DNA of 64,000 nt from Ferroacidibacillus organovorans (lineage in GTDB: Bacteria > Bacillota > Bacilli > Alicyclobacillales > SLC66): the NCBI RefSeq assembly GCF_001642725.1, contig NZ_LSUQ01000005.1, forward strand, positions 54,533 to 118,532, written 5' to 3'. The notes under the pieces were generated by a model. The model ran no database searches. It was not told the DNA's origin and worked only from the letters and a program-made list of their open reading frames with translations. Below are positions 10,943 through 18,571 of the stretch, piece by piece. The stretch's first letter is position 1. Each line of letters begins with the position of its first letter. The position numbers were made by a program, and so were the translations under genes.

Positions 10943-11016
10943 GCGGGTGTAGTTCAATGGTAGAACTTCAGCCTTCCAAGCTGATAGCACGGGTTCGATT
11001 CCCGTCACCCGCTCCA
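10943..11016 (+). tRNA. tRNA-Gly (TCC)
   Basis: Acceptor GCGGGTG pairs with CACCCGC, anticodon loop CTTCCAA reads TCC, T-arm GGGTTCGATTCCC, encoded CCA. Last of the cluster; it complements the GCC isoacceptor at the front. Confidence 0.97.
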
Positions 11017-11030
11017 AACGAAAGAAATAG

Positions 11031-11067
11031 GCCGTCTTAGACTAAAAGAGATCTAAGGCGGCTTTTT
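11031..11067 (+). terminator. terminator of the tRNA cluster
   Basis: GCCGTCTTAGA (11031-11041) pairs with TCTAAGGCGGC (11052-11062) with one G-T wobble, then TTTTT. It lies 14 bases after the last tRNA. Confidence 0.92.
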
Positions 11068-11086
11068 GCTGTACGGGGGTGATACT

Positions 11087-11470
11087 GTGACTTCTGATGA
11101 GCAGCAAGTTGTAGAACAGGTCGTTCGTCAATTGGTTGATACATTCCCGATAGAACGAATCGTATGATTTGGTTCCCGTGCACGGGGCGATGCGGATATT
11201 GATAACGATTATGACTTTCTGATAATCATGGACACCGACGTTAAACCTTCAAGGCGTGCATTAATGGTTCGCCAAAAAGAACTTGTCACTGGAGTGCCAA
11301 TGGATTTTATGGTGCGTACACCTGATGAATGGCAGCGTGGGTTTCCCTTGAAAAAGGAGATTGTTGCCGAAGGGAAGATCATCTATTGCCCTAACCGGGG
11401 GGCTTTTTTGCTTGCCTACGCGACAACAGCCCCCACGCTGGGTAGATTGCGCATAATTATTTGTGCTTGA
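11087..11470 (+). pseudogene. MNT-type nucleotidyltransferase interrupted by an in-frame TGA
   Basis: A GTG at 11087 after GGGGG opens a frame that hits TGA at 11165-11167 after 26 codons and continues in the same frame to 11470. Across the stop the product reads as a minimal nucleotidyltransferase: the residues after the TGA are FGSRARGDADIDNDYDFLII, the pol-beta-like GSxxRGxA...SDxD signature with the metal-binding Asp pair. Relatives normally have an aliphatic residue where the TGA lies, so a single TTA-to-TGA type change would explain it. The tail after about codon 100 (from CPNRGAFLL) looks non-native, suggesting a second 3' lesion. Such proteins are often antitoxins paired with HEPN toxins, but no HEPN gene is next to it. 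Confidence 0.7.
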
Positions 11471-11483
11471 CGTTATATGATTG

Positions 11484-11522
11484 AAAAAATAAAGGCGCGA
11501 GAGAAATCATCGTTCTCGCGCC
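11484..11522 (-). terminator. terminator of the glycine-zipper gene
   Basis: Perfect 9-bp repeat GGCGCGAGA (11494-11502) / TCTCGCGCC (11514-11522). Read on the minus strand it is followed by TTTATTTTTT, a proper intrinsic terminator about 37 bases after the stop of the gene at 11559-11774. Confidence 0.88.
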
Positions 11523-11558
11523 GCACACAGCTCTAGTCTATACCATGTGATGCCGCAG

Positions 11559-11774
11559 CTACTTGTTGCGCTCGTCCTGAGTCGCTGTCGCTTCCCCAAC
11601 GCGTTCTCCGACTTTGTTGCCCAAAGCTCCGCCTGCTACGGCGCCAGCAATTGTGCCTAACGGTCCAAGGACGGATCCTACTGCAGCTCCGGTCGCAACA
11701 CCGCCTACTGTACCTACGGCTTCACCAGTCCTATGGGAACCTTTTCGATTTCGCTCGTTGTTTTCGGTCACCAT
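11559..11774 (-). CDS. small glycine-zipper protein
   Basis: 71 residues. The middle (about 20-58) is a run of glycine and alanine at regular spacing (GEAVGTVGGVATGAAVGSVL, then LGTIAGAVAGGALGNKVGERVG), the glycine-zipper pattern that packs membrane helices, flanked by charged, hydrophilic ends. Start ATG follows AGGGGG at good spacing, and an intrinsic terminator follows, so it is a real single-gene unit. The charged ends (ENNERNRKG and TQDERNK) suggest a peripheral or stress-related membrane protein; no specific function can be assigned. Confidence 0.8.
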   Translation of the reverse strand: MVTENNERNRKGSHRTGEAVGTVGGVATGAAVGSVLGPLGTIAGAVAGGALGNKVGERVGEATATQDERNK

Positions 11775-11838
11775 CTCACCCCCTGTTATGATTTAGATGC
11801 AAGCATAGGATTCCCAACCGACTCGCGGTTATCCTTTC

Positions 11839-11964
11839 TTATTCATTCGGCCAGATCTCCCCGATCTCCATGTTTAGCACCTTTGCAATCTTCCTCGCGT
11901 GATCTAAAGTGGGTGAACGCTTTTGCTGCACGATCTCATTCACTGTCCCTTGAGTCGATCGAGA
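11839..11964 (-). pseudogene. C-terminal remnant of an XRE-family regulator
   Basis: The last 40 codons of a longer minus-strand frame read like the second half of a Cro/C1 helix-turn-helix domain: GTVNEIVQQKRSPTLDHARK then IAKVLNMEIGEIWPNE, i.e. recognition helix, PTLD turn and the closing IWP motif. Upstream of codon 40 from the end the sequence loses all resemblance, and the rest of the 183-codon frame runs antisense through a dehydrogenase fragment. The N-terminal half of the domain is therefore missing. Left boundary is the true stop; the right boundary is approximate. Confidence 0.6.
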
Positions 11965-12039
11965 AGATTGATAGCATCGCAAAAGTGGATAGCTCGTCCA
12001 GGACGGTGCTGGTCGCTCCTCTGCGCTGGAATCCCAACC

Positions 12040-12319
12040 TACAACAAACTTAGAAATCGTGGAGCACGGTAAGCTGCTCATTGCAGCAGCATCGGGTGAA
12101 CCTCTTGATGTATCTCCGCTGCAGCTTCTGCTTTTCGGGCGTTCTGTCGAAGGCTGGCATAGCGGTACTGGTAAAGACTCGGAGGATACATTAAACTTAA
12201 GTGTGTTAACTGGTGTCCACCCACGCATTGAAACCTTCCATCTCGAACAAGTGAACGAAGCATACGAAGATAGGATGTCAGGACAGGCTAGGTTTCGAGT
12301 CGTCTTGAAAATGTCGTAA
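12040..12319 (+). pseudogene. C-terminal fragment of a zinc-type alcohol dehydrogenase
   Basis: About 90 residues match only the end of medium-chain NAD(P)-dependent alcohol dehydrogenases: GKLLIAAASGEPLDVSPLQL (the strand after the Rossmann core), then SVEGWHSGTGKDSEDTLN, then the family ending EQVNEAYEDRMSGQARFRVV. The zinc-binding and catalytic N-terminal two thirds are absent, and there is no ribosome binding site. The fragment abuts the XRE remnant on the opposite strand, so both lost their N-terminal parts at the same junction, probably one deletion. Confidence 0.75.
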
Positions 12320-12470
12320 CCCAGATGCAGATCTCGTTTCCCCGAGTGAGTTTTCTGCTCGGGGAAACTGGATTCAGATCGCAAAGACATCGGGGGATGA
12401 GGATATCCGTTATCAATACCTCATTGATTTGTTGATTCAATTTTTCCAATGAAATGGGGAGGAAATCACC

Positions 12471-13211
12471 ATGGTTGAAAATAAGGTTGTCGTTATCACG
12501 GGAGCCAGTAGCGGTATTGGACAGGCTACGGCAGCGCGTCTGGCACAAGGTGGAGCGAAGGTTGTTTTATCCGCACGAAGAGCGGAACGCTTGGCAGAGA
12601 CGGTGCACAAAATTACACAAGCTGGTGGGATGGCCAGCTATTTTAGTGCAGATGTTACATCGATGGAGGACGTTCAAGCTTTGGCGGAGTTTGCCTTGAA
12701 GACGTACGGAACAATTGATGTCTGGGTAAATAATGCGGGGCTCATGCCTCTCTCGTTTTTAAATAAACGTAAGATTGACGAGTGGGATCAAATGGTAGAC
12801 GTAAATATTAAAGGCGTTCTTTATGGTATTGCAGCTGCAATACCCATCATGGAGAGGCATCAAAGTGGCCATATCATCAATGTCTCTTCTGTCGCAGGCC
12901 ATCGAGTTGGGATGGCAGGGGCAGTATACAGTGGAACGAAGTTTGCAGTTCGAGCCATTACAGAGGGTCTCCGTATGGAGTTGTCACCAACCTCTAATAT
13001 TCGCGCGACCATTATCTCGCCCGGATTGGTAGAAACGGAGTTGCTGACGACGATTACCGATGAAGATGCGTTATCTGCATTGAAGTCTCGAGGTGCGGCA
13101 CAGGCATTGCAATCAGGTGACATTGCAAACGCAATCTTCTATGCGATTGACCAACCGGAACGGGTGTCCGTCAATGAAATTCTCGTTCGACCGACCACTC
13201 AACCGTCGTAA
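12471..13211 (+). CDS. short-chain dehydrogenase/reductase
   Basis: NAD(P)-dependent oxidoreductase of the classical SDR family, 246 residues. Cofactor motif TGASSGIG (10-17), NNAG (87-90), and catalytic Ser140, Tyr153 and Lys157 in YSGTK are all present. Arg36-Arg37 after the second strand favours NADPH. Start is ATG at 12471 after AATGGGGAGG at good spacing. Substrate is unknown; the closest common annotation would be a YdfG-like or clavaldehyde dehydrogenase-like SDR. It is followed by a second SDR after 72 bases, probably in the same transcript. Confidence 0.92.
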   Translation: MVENKVVVITGASSGIGQATAARLAQGGAKVVLSARRAERLAETVHKITQAGGMASYFSADVTSMEDVQALAEFALKTYGTIDVWVNNAGLMPLSFLNKRKIDEWDQMVDVNIKGVLYGIAAAIPIMERHQSGHIINVSSVAGHRVGMAGAVYSGTKFAVRAITEGLRMELSPTSNIRATIISPGLVETELLTTITDEDALSALKSRGAAQALQSGDIANAIFYAIDQPERVSVNEILVRPTTQPS

Positions 13212-13283
13212 TTGCTTTGTTTCCCAAAACCGACCATCACAATTGAGGGCAGGGAAAGACAAATTCAAATCTGAGGTGACGAA

Positions 13284-14003
13284 ATGAGTTTGCATGGGAA
13301 AATTGCATTAATAACAGGAGCAGGAAAAGGGATTGGCAAAGCCATCGCTGTGAAACTTGCGTCTGAAGGTGTTCATCTTGGACTCCTTGCAAGGACACGT
13401 ACAGATATTGAGTCCTTAGCAAATACGCTTCAGAAGTCATATGACGTTCGTGTTAGTGTGGCTACTGCTGACGTGTCGAATCGCACAGAGGTGGAATCAG
13501 CTATTGAAGTATTGAGCAAGGATTTGGGGCCGATTGACATTCTCATAAACAACGCTGGGACTGCGAAGTTTGGTTCCGTTGCTGAAATGAATCCGGATGA
13601 TTGGGAACACATCGTCAAAGTAAACTTGTTTGGGACCTACTATGTGACACGTACTGTACTGCCGGACATGATGAGGCGGAATACAGGAAATATTATCAAT
13701 GTCAGTTCTACGGCGGGTCAGCGAGGAAACGCAACAACATCAGCATATTCCGCATCCAAATTCGGCGTTATCGGATTTACAGAATCACTGATGCAGGAAG
13801 CGCGTAAATCCAATATTCGTGTGACGGCACTGACCCCGAGTACCGTGAATACAGAACTTGCTTCGAACATTGGACTGAAGGTTGGCGATGAAGACCGCAT
13901 GATGCAACCAGAGGATGTGGCGGATCTTGTGCTTTCCATCTTGAAACTTCCACAACGGGTGTTCGTCAATCAAGCTGGAATTTGGACTACGAATCCACAG
14001 TGA
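13284..14003 (+). CDS. short-chain dehydrogenase, FabG-like
   Basis: 239-residue classical SDR. TGAGKGIG (11-18), NNAG (89-92), Ser142, Tyr155 and Lys159 form the expected active site. It resembles 3-ketoacyl reductases annotated as FabG-like, but its place beside another SDR and upstream of a fatty acyl-CoA synthetase, rather than in a fab operon, argues against a core fatty acid role. GAGGTGA precedes the ATG. The product is only distantly related to its neighbour SDR, so they are not a recent duplication. Confidence 0.92.
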   Translation: MSLHGKIALITGAGKGIGKAIAVKLASEGVHLGLLARTRTDIESLANTLQKSYDVRVSVATADVSNRTEVESAIEVLSKDLGPIDILINNAGTAKFGSVAEMNPDDWEHIVKVNLFGTYYVTRTVLPDMMRRNTGNIINVSSTAGQRGNATTSAYSASKFGVIGFTESLMQEARKSNIRVTALTPSTVNTELASNIGLKVGDEDRMMQPEDVADLVLSILKLPQRVFVNQAGIWTTNPQ

Positions 14004-14125
14004 TTCCTTGGTTTCGCGTGCTTCTAGTGTATCTGATTGGTGGCGGAAATCCACCCTGGGTTAGACGGCGCTCTTCCTATCGAAGGGGCAGGCGAAGGTA
14101 TCCTCGGCTATAAAAAATAAAAAAG

Positions 14126-14147
14126 GCACTCCTCGAAAGAGGAGTGC
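14126..14147 (-). terminator. GAAA-loop hairpin oriented as a minus-strand terminator
   Basis: Perfect 9-bp stem GCACTCCTC / GAGGAGTGC around GAAA. On the plus strand no T-run follows, but on the minus strand it is followed by CCTTTTTTATTTTTT, an ideal U-tract. It may stop transcription that enters from the right. It may also act weakly for the SDR genes to its left. Confidence 0.7.
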
Positions 14148-14258
14148 AAGGATCTAGAGGGGGTAATCATCAACGAGATTTAGCTTAGCAGTGAATGCTT
14201 GAAAGTACCTTTAACCTATTATTTTGTGCGATCAAATAGAATACGGCGTTTTTCATCT

Positions 14259-14278
14259 GAATATTATTCATAATATTC
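14259..14278. promoter_or_regulatory. perfect 20-bp palindrome upstream of the acyl-CoA synthetase
   Basis: GAATATTAT, two bases TC, then ATAATATTC: both 9-base arms match exactly. It ends 20 bases before the ATG at 14299, overlapping where a promoter or early leader should be, so it is a good candidate operator for a dimeric repressor (fatty-acid-responsive TetR/FadR types are possible; the regulator is not in the window). Confidence 0.6.
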
Positions 14279-14298
14279 AACCTAAACGGAGGAACGCC

Positions 14299-15963
14299 AT
14301 GCTGACAAACCATTTTCGCCATTGGCCTAACCGGGTTCCGTTCAAGCTCACAGTCCCCGAGACAACGCTTTATGACAATCTCGCGGTGTCAGCCCGACGC
14401 TATCCAAACAAAGCGGCCATTCATTACTATGGCGCGACCCTCACGTATCGGCAACTGAAAGAGCAGGTTGACCATCTGGCTGGTTACTTGCGACACGTGT
14501 GCCAAGTCAGAAGAGAGGATCGCGTGGTTCTTTACATGCAGAATTCACCGCAGTATGTCATCGCATTTCATGCGATTCTGCGCGCGGGCGGGGTTGTCGT
14601 GCCTGTGAATCCGATGAACCTTACAGACGAATTGGCCTTTTACTTCGAAGACAGCCGCGCGTCCACCGCTGTTGTTGGACAAGAATTATACCCTCGCATC
14701 GCGCCACTTCACAACGCAGGAGATTTAGCTTATGTGATTTGTGTGGCCTATTCAGATGTTCTTCCCGCTTCATCTGCGTACGAGTTACCGGAGGAGGTAA
14801 AGGCGGACGCTCAGCGCGAATTCACGGCATCCGTTGCACTGTGGAGACAAGTGCTTGAACAAAAGTTGGATCCCGGGCCAGAGATCGGGGCAGCAGATGA
14901 TCTCGCGGTGCTTCCTTACACATCAGGAACCACTGGACGTCCCAAAGGATGCATGCATACGCATCGCACGGTGCAGGCCAACGTGTTGGGTGCAGCTCAT
15001 TGGTTTGGCGCAACGGCAGACGGTGTCATCTTGACGACACTGCCGCTGTTTCACGTAACTGGGATGGTTCACAGCATGCTCCTATCCGTTTATACGGGTG
15101 CGACCATGGTGATCATGACACGCTGGAATCGAGAAGTGGCGGCGCAGCTTATCGAGCGCTTAGGGTGTACACACTGGACCAACATCGCAACGATGGTCAT
15201 TGACTTTTTAGGGAATCAGAACCTGGATCAATTCAACCTGTCCTCTCTTGCGGTCATCGGCGGAGGCGGCGCTACGCTCCCTGAAGCCGTCGGTGAACAA
15301 CTGCTCAAACGCACTGGGCTTCGCTATGTGGAAGGGTATGGTCTGTCCGAGACGATTTCGCAAACCCACTTTAATCCACCTGACCGTCCGAAGATGCAGT
15401 GTATGGGCGTACCGTCGTTTGCGGTCGATGCGCGTGTGATCGACCCTGAGACAATGCGTGAGTGTGGGCCTCATGAAGAAGGAGAAGTCATCGTTTGCGG
15501 GCCGCAGGTTTTCCTCGGTTATTGGCAGCGCCCGGACGAGAATCAAAAGGCCTTTATAGAATGGGATGGGAAGCGGTTTTTTTGCACAGGCGATATCGCA
15601 AGGTATGACGATGAAGGTTACTTTTTTATGGTAGATCGCGTGAAACGAATGATCAATGCCTCTGGGTTTAAAGTGTGGCCGACAGAAGTGGAGGCACTTC
15701 TCTACGGGCATTCGGCGATTGAACAGGCTTGTGTGATCGGCATTCCTGACGAGCGAAGGGGAGAGACCGTAAAAGCGTTCGTTGTTCTAAAGCGGGATTC
15801 AAGTTCTTCCGTTACAGCAGAAAGCATCATGGAATGGGCAAAGGATCATATGGCCGTGTACAAATGTCCAAGGGTCATCGAGTTTGTCGAACGATTGCCT
15901 GTATCGGGCAGCGGCAAGGTTTTGTGGAGAGTGCTTCAGGAGCAAGAGCAAGCAAAGCGATGA
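14299..15963 (+). CDS. long-chain fatty acid--CoA ligase (AMP-binding)
   Basis: Activates a carboxylic acid, most likely a fatty acid, through an acyl-adenylate to acyl-CoA. P-loop motif TSGTTGRPKG is at 208-217, then EGYGLSET (A5 motif), CTGDIARYD (A7 region), and the C-terminal catalytic lysine in PVSGSGKVLWR. The ATG at 14299 is chosen because GGAGG at 14288-14292 lies six bases upstream; the frame is open further left to 14224 without support. 554 residues is typical. A perfect palindrome directly upstream suggests repression by an unlinked regulator, and an intrinsic terminator follows. Confidence 0.95.
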   Translation: MLTNHFRHWPNRVPFKLTVPETTLYDNLAVSARRYPNKAAIHYYGATLTYRQLKEQVDHLAGYLRHVCQVRREDRVVLYMQNSPQYVIAFHAILRAGGVVVPVNPMNLTDELAFYFEDSRASTAVVGQELYPRIAPLHNAGDLAYVICVAYSDVLPASSAYELPEEVKADAQREFTASVALWRQVLEQKLDPGPEIGAADDLAVLPYTSGTTGRPKGCMHTHRTVQANVLGAAHWFGATADGVILTTLPLFHVTGMVHSMLLSVYTGATMVIMTRWNREVAAQLIERLGCTHWTNIATMVIDFLGNQNLDQFNLSSLAVIGGGGATLPEAVGEQLLKRTGLRYVEGYGLSETISQTHFNPPDRPKMQCMGVPSFAVDARVIDPETMRECGPHEEGEVIVCGPQVFLGYWQRPDENQKAFIEWDGKRFFCTGDIARYDDEGYFFMVDRVKRMINASGFKVWPTEVEALLYGHSAIEQACVIGIPDERRGETVKAFVVLKRDSSSSVTAESIMEWAKDHMAVYKCPRVIEFVERLPVSGSGKVLWRVLQEQEQAKR

Positions 15964-16018
15964 AAAGCCTAGGAGAATGGGTGAGCGCTGTGGCGAAGAT
16001 TCAAACCTAGACAGGTGC

Positions 16019-16060
16019 GATCCGGTTAAACGCCGCACGGCTATCAACCGGATCATTTTT
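16019..16060 (+). terminator. terminator of the acyl-CoA synthetase gene
   Basis: GATCCGGTT (16019-16027) pairs with AACCGGATC (16046-16054), followed by ATTTTTT. It lies between two convergent genes and ends exactly at the stop of the minus-strand permease. Confidence 0.88.
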
Positions 16061-16804
16061 TCACATTTGGACTTTTGTGTCGATCCGGCGTTGCAACGCG
16101 ACGGAACCGATAAGAAATAAGAGCGTCCACCCCAGCAGGACAAGGATGTCCGACGCTTGGATCGATTGGCCTGCGAGGATACGCCACGCGGGATGGGCAT
16201 AATGGTAGGTAGGCGTCCATTTTGCGATGGTTTGCATGACGCTTGGCAACGCCTGAATGGGTGTCCACAGCCCGCCTAGCATGGAGGCCACCAAGTACAT
16301 CAGTGTTCCAAGCGGTTGCGCCGCGTTGCCGGTCAGTCCGATGAATACGCCGAGCGCGGCAAACGGCAGGGAACCGATCCAGAGCCACAGCGTAATCGTA
16401 AGCCACTCGCCGCCAGAGAGCGAGACGTTCTGAGAGAAGTGCGCGACGAGAAAGATGCAGAGAATGATAAGAAGAGAGAGTGTCAATTGCGTCAAGATTT
16501 TCGCGATCGCGTATCCAAAAGATGAGAGCGGAGTCGTTCGCAAATAGCGGACCCAGCCGCTCTGCCGTTCTGCGGCTAAGCGTACGCCGAGCGTATTGAT
16601 CGAAGAGCCGACGACGCCAAACGATGCCATGGAGACCATAAAGTAGTGACTCCAAAATGTCCCCGCAATTCGCAGCGCGCCACCCTGTTGATTGATAAAG
16701 ACGAAATAGAAGATGACAGGCATTCCGAGTGTGAGGAGAAAAAAGCGGCGATCACGCAATGTGCGTATGAGCTCGTATTTCCAGTAGGTCAAGGTTGCTC
16801 TCAC
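16061..16804 (-). CDS. ABC-2 type exporter permease
   Basis: About 247 residues with six predicted membrane helices, starting with a cytoplasmic TYWKYELIRTLRDRRF segment typical of ABC-2 permeases of the DrrB/YhaP kind. The start is the GTG at 16804, which overlaps the stop of the ATPase gene (GTGA) and has GGGGG nine bases upstream; the longer frame to 16888 lies inside the ATPase gene and is not used. Together with the ATPase it would form an exporter for a drug, lipid or peptide; the substrate is unknown. Confidence 0.92.
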   Translation of the reverse strand: MRATLTYWKYELIRTLRDRRFFLLTLGMPVIFYFVFINQQGGALRIAGTFWSHYFMVSMASFGVVGSSINTLGVRLAAERQSGWVRYLRTTPLSSFGYAIAKILTQLTLSLLIILCIFLVAHFSQNVSLSGGEWLTITLWLWIGSLPFAALGVFIGLTGNAAQPLGTLMYLVASMLGGLWTPIQALPSVMQTIAKWTPTYHYAHPAWRILAGQSIQASDILVLLGWTLLFLIGSVALQRRIDTKVQM

Positions 16805-17706
16805 TGCGATTCGCCCCCTTCCGCGGTCAAGCGCACAAACGCGTCTTCCAAGCCCCCACCGTGCACCTGAATATCCCGGATATCCCACGCCTCGAGGATG
16901 AGTGTTTTTAGCAACGCGTCCGAATTCTGCGTGCGCACGGTCACCTGCCGACCCACCGTCTGCACGTCCGTCACATCAGGAAGCATCCTGAGTCGCTCGA
17001 AATCGATGTCCGGACCCGCGACAAAGGAGACGGTGCGTCCGCCGAATTGCATCTTGATCGACTCAGGCGGTGCGTCCGCAATCACAGCGCCATTCTGCAT
17101 GACGACGATGCGGTCAGCGAGCATGTCAGCCTCTTGCAGATCGTGCGTGGTCAGCATCAATGTTTTGCCTGCGCGTAAAAATGAGCGTACCTCATCCCAG
17201 AACGTCCTGCGGGATGCCACATCCATGCCGACCGTCGGCTCATCAAGAAAGAGTACGTCTGGGTCGCCAGCTAAGGCAAGCGCGAACTGAAGTCGCCTCA
17301 TCTTGCCGCCAGAGAGCTTTTGCGCCATCGTTTTTTGATCTTCTGTGAGCCCGCTCACCTGCAGCAGGCGATCTGTCGGCAGTGGCTTTGGATAGAATCC
17401 GCGAAACATATCGATCGTCTCGCGCACGCTGAGGCGCGGTGGGACACTGACTTCCTGTAGCATCACACCGATACGCTCGTGGGACGTCGCGCTTTTGGGA
17501 TCACCGCTAAACAGGCATACACGACCTGATGTGGGCTTTGTCAAACCGAGCATCATCGCGATGCTTGTTGTTTTTCCGGCGCCGTTTGGCCCGAGCAGCG
17601 CTACAGAATGTCCGCGCTCCATCGCAAAGCTCATCGAATGAACGGCGCGCTTCTTACCAAACACTTTTGATACGTTTTCCATCTCGATGACCGTCGACAC
17701 GCACAT
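16801..17706 (-). CDS. ABC exporter ATP-binding protein (DrrA-like)
   Basis: 301 residues. Walker A GPNGAGKT (39-46), signature LSGGK (131-135), Walker B VLFLDEP (151-157), and an H-loop in TTHD are all present, and a C-terminal domain of about 80 residues follows as in DrrA-type exporters. Signature LSGGKMRR replaces the common LSGGQ. It overlaps the permease by four bases. The DesK/DesR-like two-component system encoded just upstream, reading the same way, is a likely regulator, a common pairing in Bacilli. Confidence 0.95.
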   Translation of the reverse strand: MCVSTVIEMENVSKVFGKKRAVHSMSFAMERGHSVALLGPNGAGKTTSIAMMLGLTKPTSGRVCLFSGDPKSATSHERIGVMLQEVSVPPRLSVRETIDMFRGFYPKPLPTDRLLQVSGLTEDQKTMAQKLSGGKMRRLQFALALAGDPDVLFLDEPTVGMDVASRRTFWDEVRSFLRAGKTLMLTTHDLQEADMLADRIVVMQNGAVIADAPPESIKMQFGGRTVSFVAGPDIDFERLRMLPDVTDVQTVGRQVTVRTQNSDALLKTLILEAWDIRDIQVHGGGLEDAFVRLTAEGGESQ

Positions 17707-17776
17707 TCACTCCCGCGTTCTCAGACTTCCATTATGGTACAAGTGTAGCGTGCGCGCATGGATCGCGCATCCATCT

Positions 17777-17823
17777 GCAGCGTGAAGAGGGTCCTCTATC
17801 TGCAGATAGAGGACCCTCGCTGC
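17777..17823. terminator. 32-bp perfect palindrome extended by an outer stem
   Basis: Positions 17787-17818 form a perfect palindrome (two 16-base arms centred on CTGCAG); outside it GCAGC (17777-17781) can pair with GCTGC (17819-17823) across a bulge. It lies between the response-regulator stop and the ABC ATPase start. No T-run follows in either direction, so it is either a factor-dependent stop, an RNA processing stem, or an operator. Confidence 0.55.
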
Positions 17824-17842
17824 GGGAGTATTAGCAGGGCTA

Positions 17843-18571
17843 TCAGCGGACGAGTCCGCAGCGCAGGGCGTAAACGACCGCCTGTGTTCGATCTTCTACA
17901 TTCATTTTTTGCAGGATGCGGTGCACATGCGTTTTGACCGTCCCCTCGGAGATATAAAGCGTTGTGGCGATCTCTACGTTTCGTTTCCCGTAGGCCATCT
18001 GCTGCAAGACGTCGACCTCGCGCTCGGTCAAAGGCTCGGTAAGCGTCTCCTGCTGCGAATACACGGGTAGATTAACATCGTCCTTCCGTACAGATTCAGG
18101 CACAACGTCCTGCGCGGTATCGTGGAAAGATTGCCGAGAATGGGCCACCGCTTGCGAGATCATCTTCGCCGCAAAACAGGTGCGATATACGGCCTGACCG
18201 CTGTGTACTGCGCGAATCGCGTCAAACAGGTCGCTCGTACTCGCGTCTTTGAGGAGATAGCCGACGGCGCCAGCCCGAATGCCTTCAAAAACGTACGCTT
18301 CATCGTCAAATGTGGTGAGCAGAATGATCTTGATTGCAGGGGCGCTGTGCAGGATCGAGCGCGTGGCTTCGATTCCGGTCGCATTTGGCATCCGAATGTC
18401 CATCAAGATCACGTCGGGGCGCGTTTTTGCGGAGAGTGTGGCCGCCTCCTGCCCATCACACGCTTGCGCGACCACCTGGAAATCGGGTTGCGTGCTAAGG
18501 ATATAGACAAATCCTTGGCGAATCAGCGCCTGGTCATCGGCGACAAGGATATGGATCGGACGGGTCGTCAT
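17843..18571 (-). CDS. LuxR/NarL-family response regulator
   Basis: 242 residues. The receiver domain has the acidic pair Asp12-Asp13, phosphoacceptor Asp58 in VILMDIRMP, and the conserved Thr-Thr and Lys (YLLKD). A linker of about 60 polar residues leads to a LuxR-type helix-turn-helix (LTEREVDVLQQMAYGKRNVE, then IATTLYISEGTVKTHVHRIL). The ATG at 18571 follows AAAGGAG and lies inside the end of the kinase gene (38-base overlap), so the pair is translationally coupled. It probably controls the exporter genes downstream. Confidence 0.95.
   Translation of the reverse strand: MTTRPIHILVADDQALIRQGFVYILSTQPDFQVVAQACDGQEAATLSAKTRPDVILMDIRMPNATGIEATRSILHSAPAIKIILLTTFDDEAYVFEGIRAGAVGYLLKDASTSDLFDAIRAVHSGQAVYRTCFAAKMISQAVAHSRQSFHDTAQDVVPESVRKDDVNLPVYSQQETLTEPLTEREVDVLQQMAYGKRNVEIATTLYISEGTVKTHVHRILQKMNVEDRTQAVVYALRCGLVR

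Noticed and set aside
11839..12390. A 183-codon minus-strand frame as a full-length gene
   Set aside because: Only its last 40 codons look like protein (XRE end). The rest is antisense to a dehydrogenase fragment and low in sense.
10880..12470. Integrated element bounded by tRNA duplicates
   Set aside because: I looked for a duplicated tRNA 3' end as an attachment site after the cluster and for an integrase; neither is seen. The debris suggests past events but no element remains.
16805..16888. Longer N-terminus for the exporter permease
   Set aside because: It lies within the ATPase gene; the overlapping GTGA at 16804 with GGGGG upstream is the normal coupled start.
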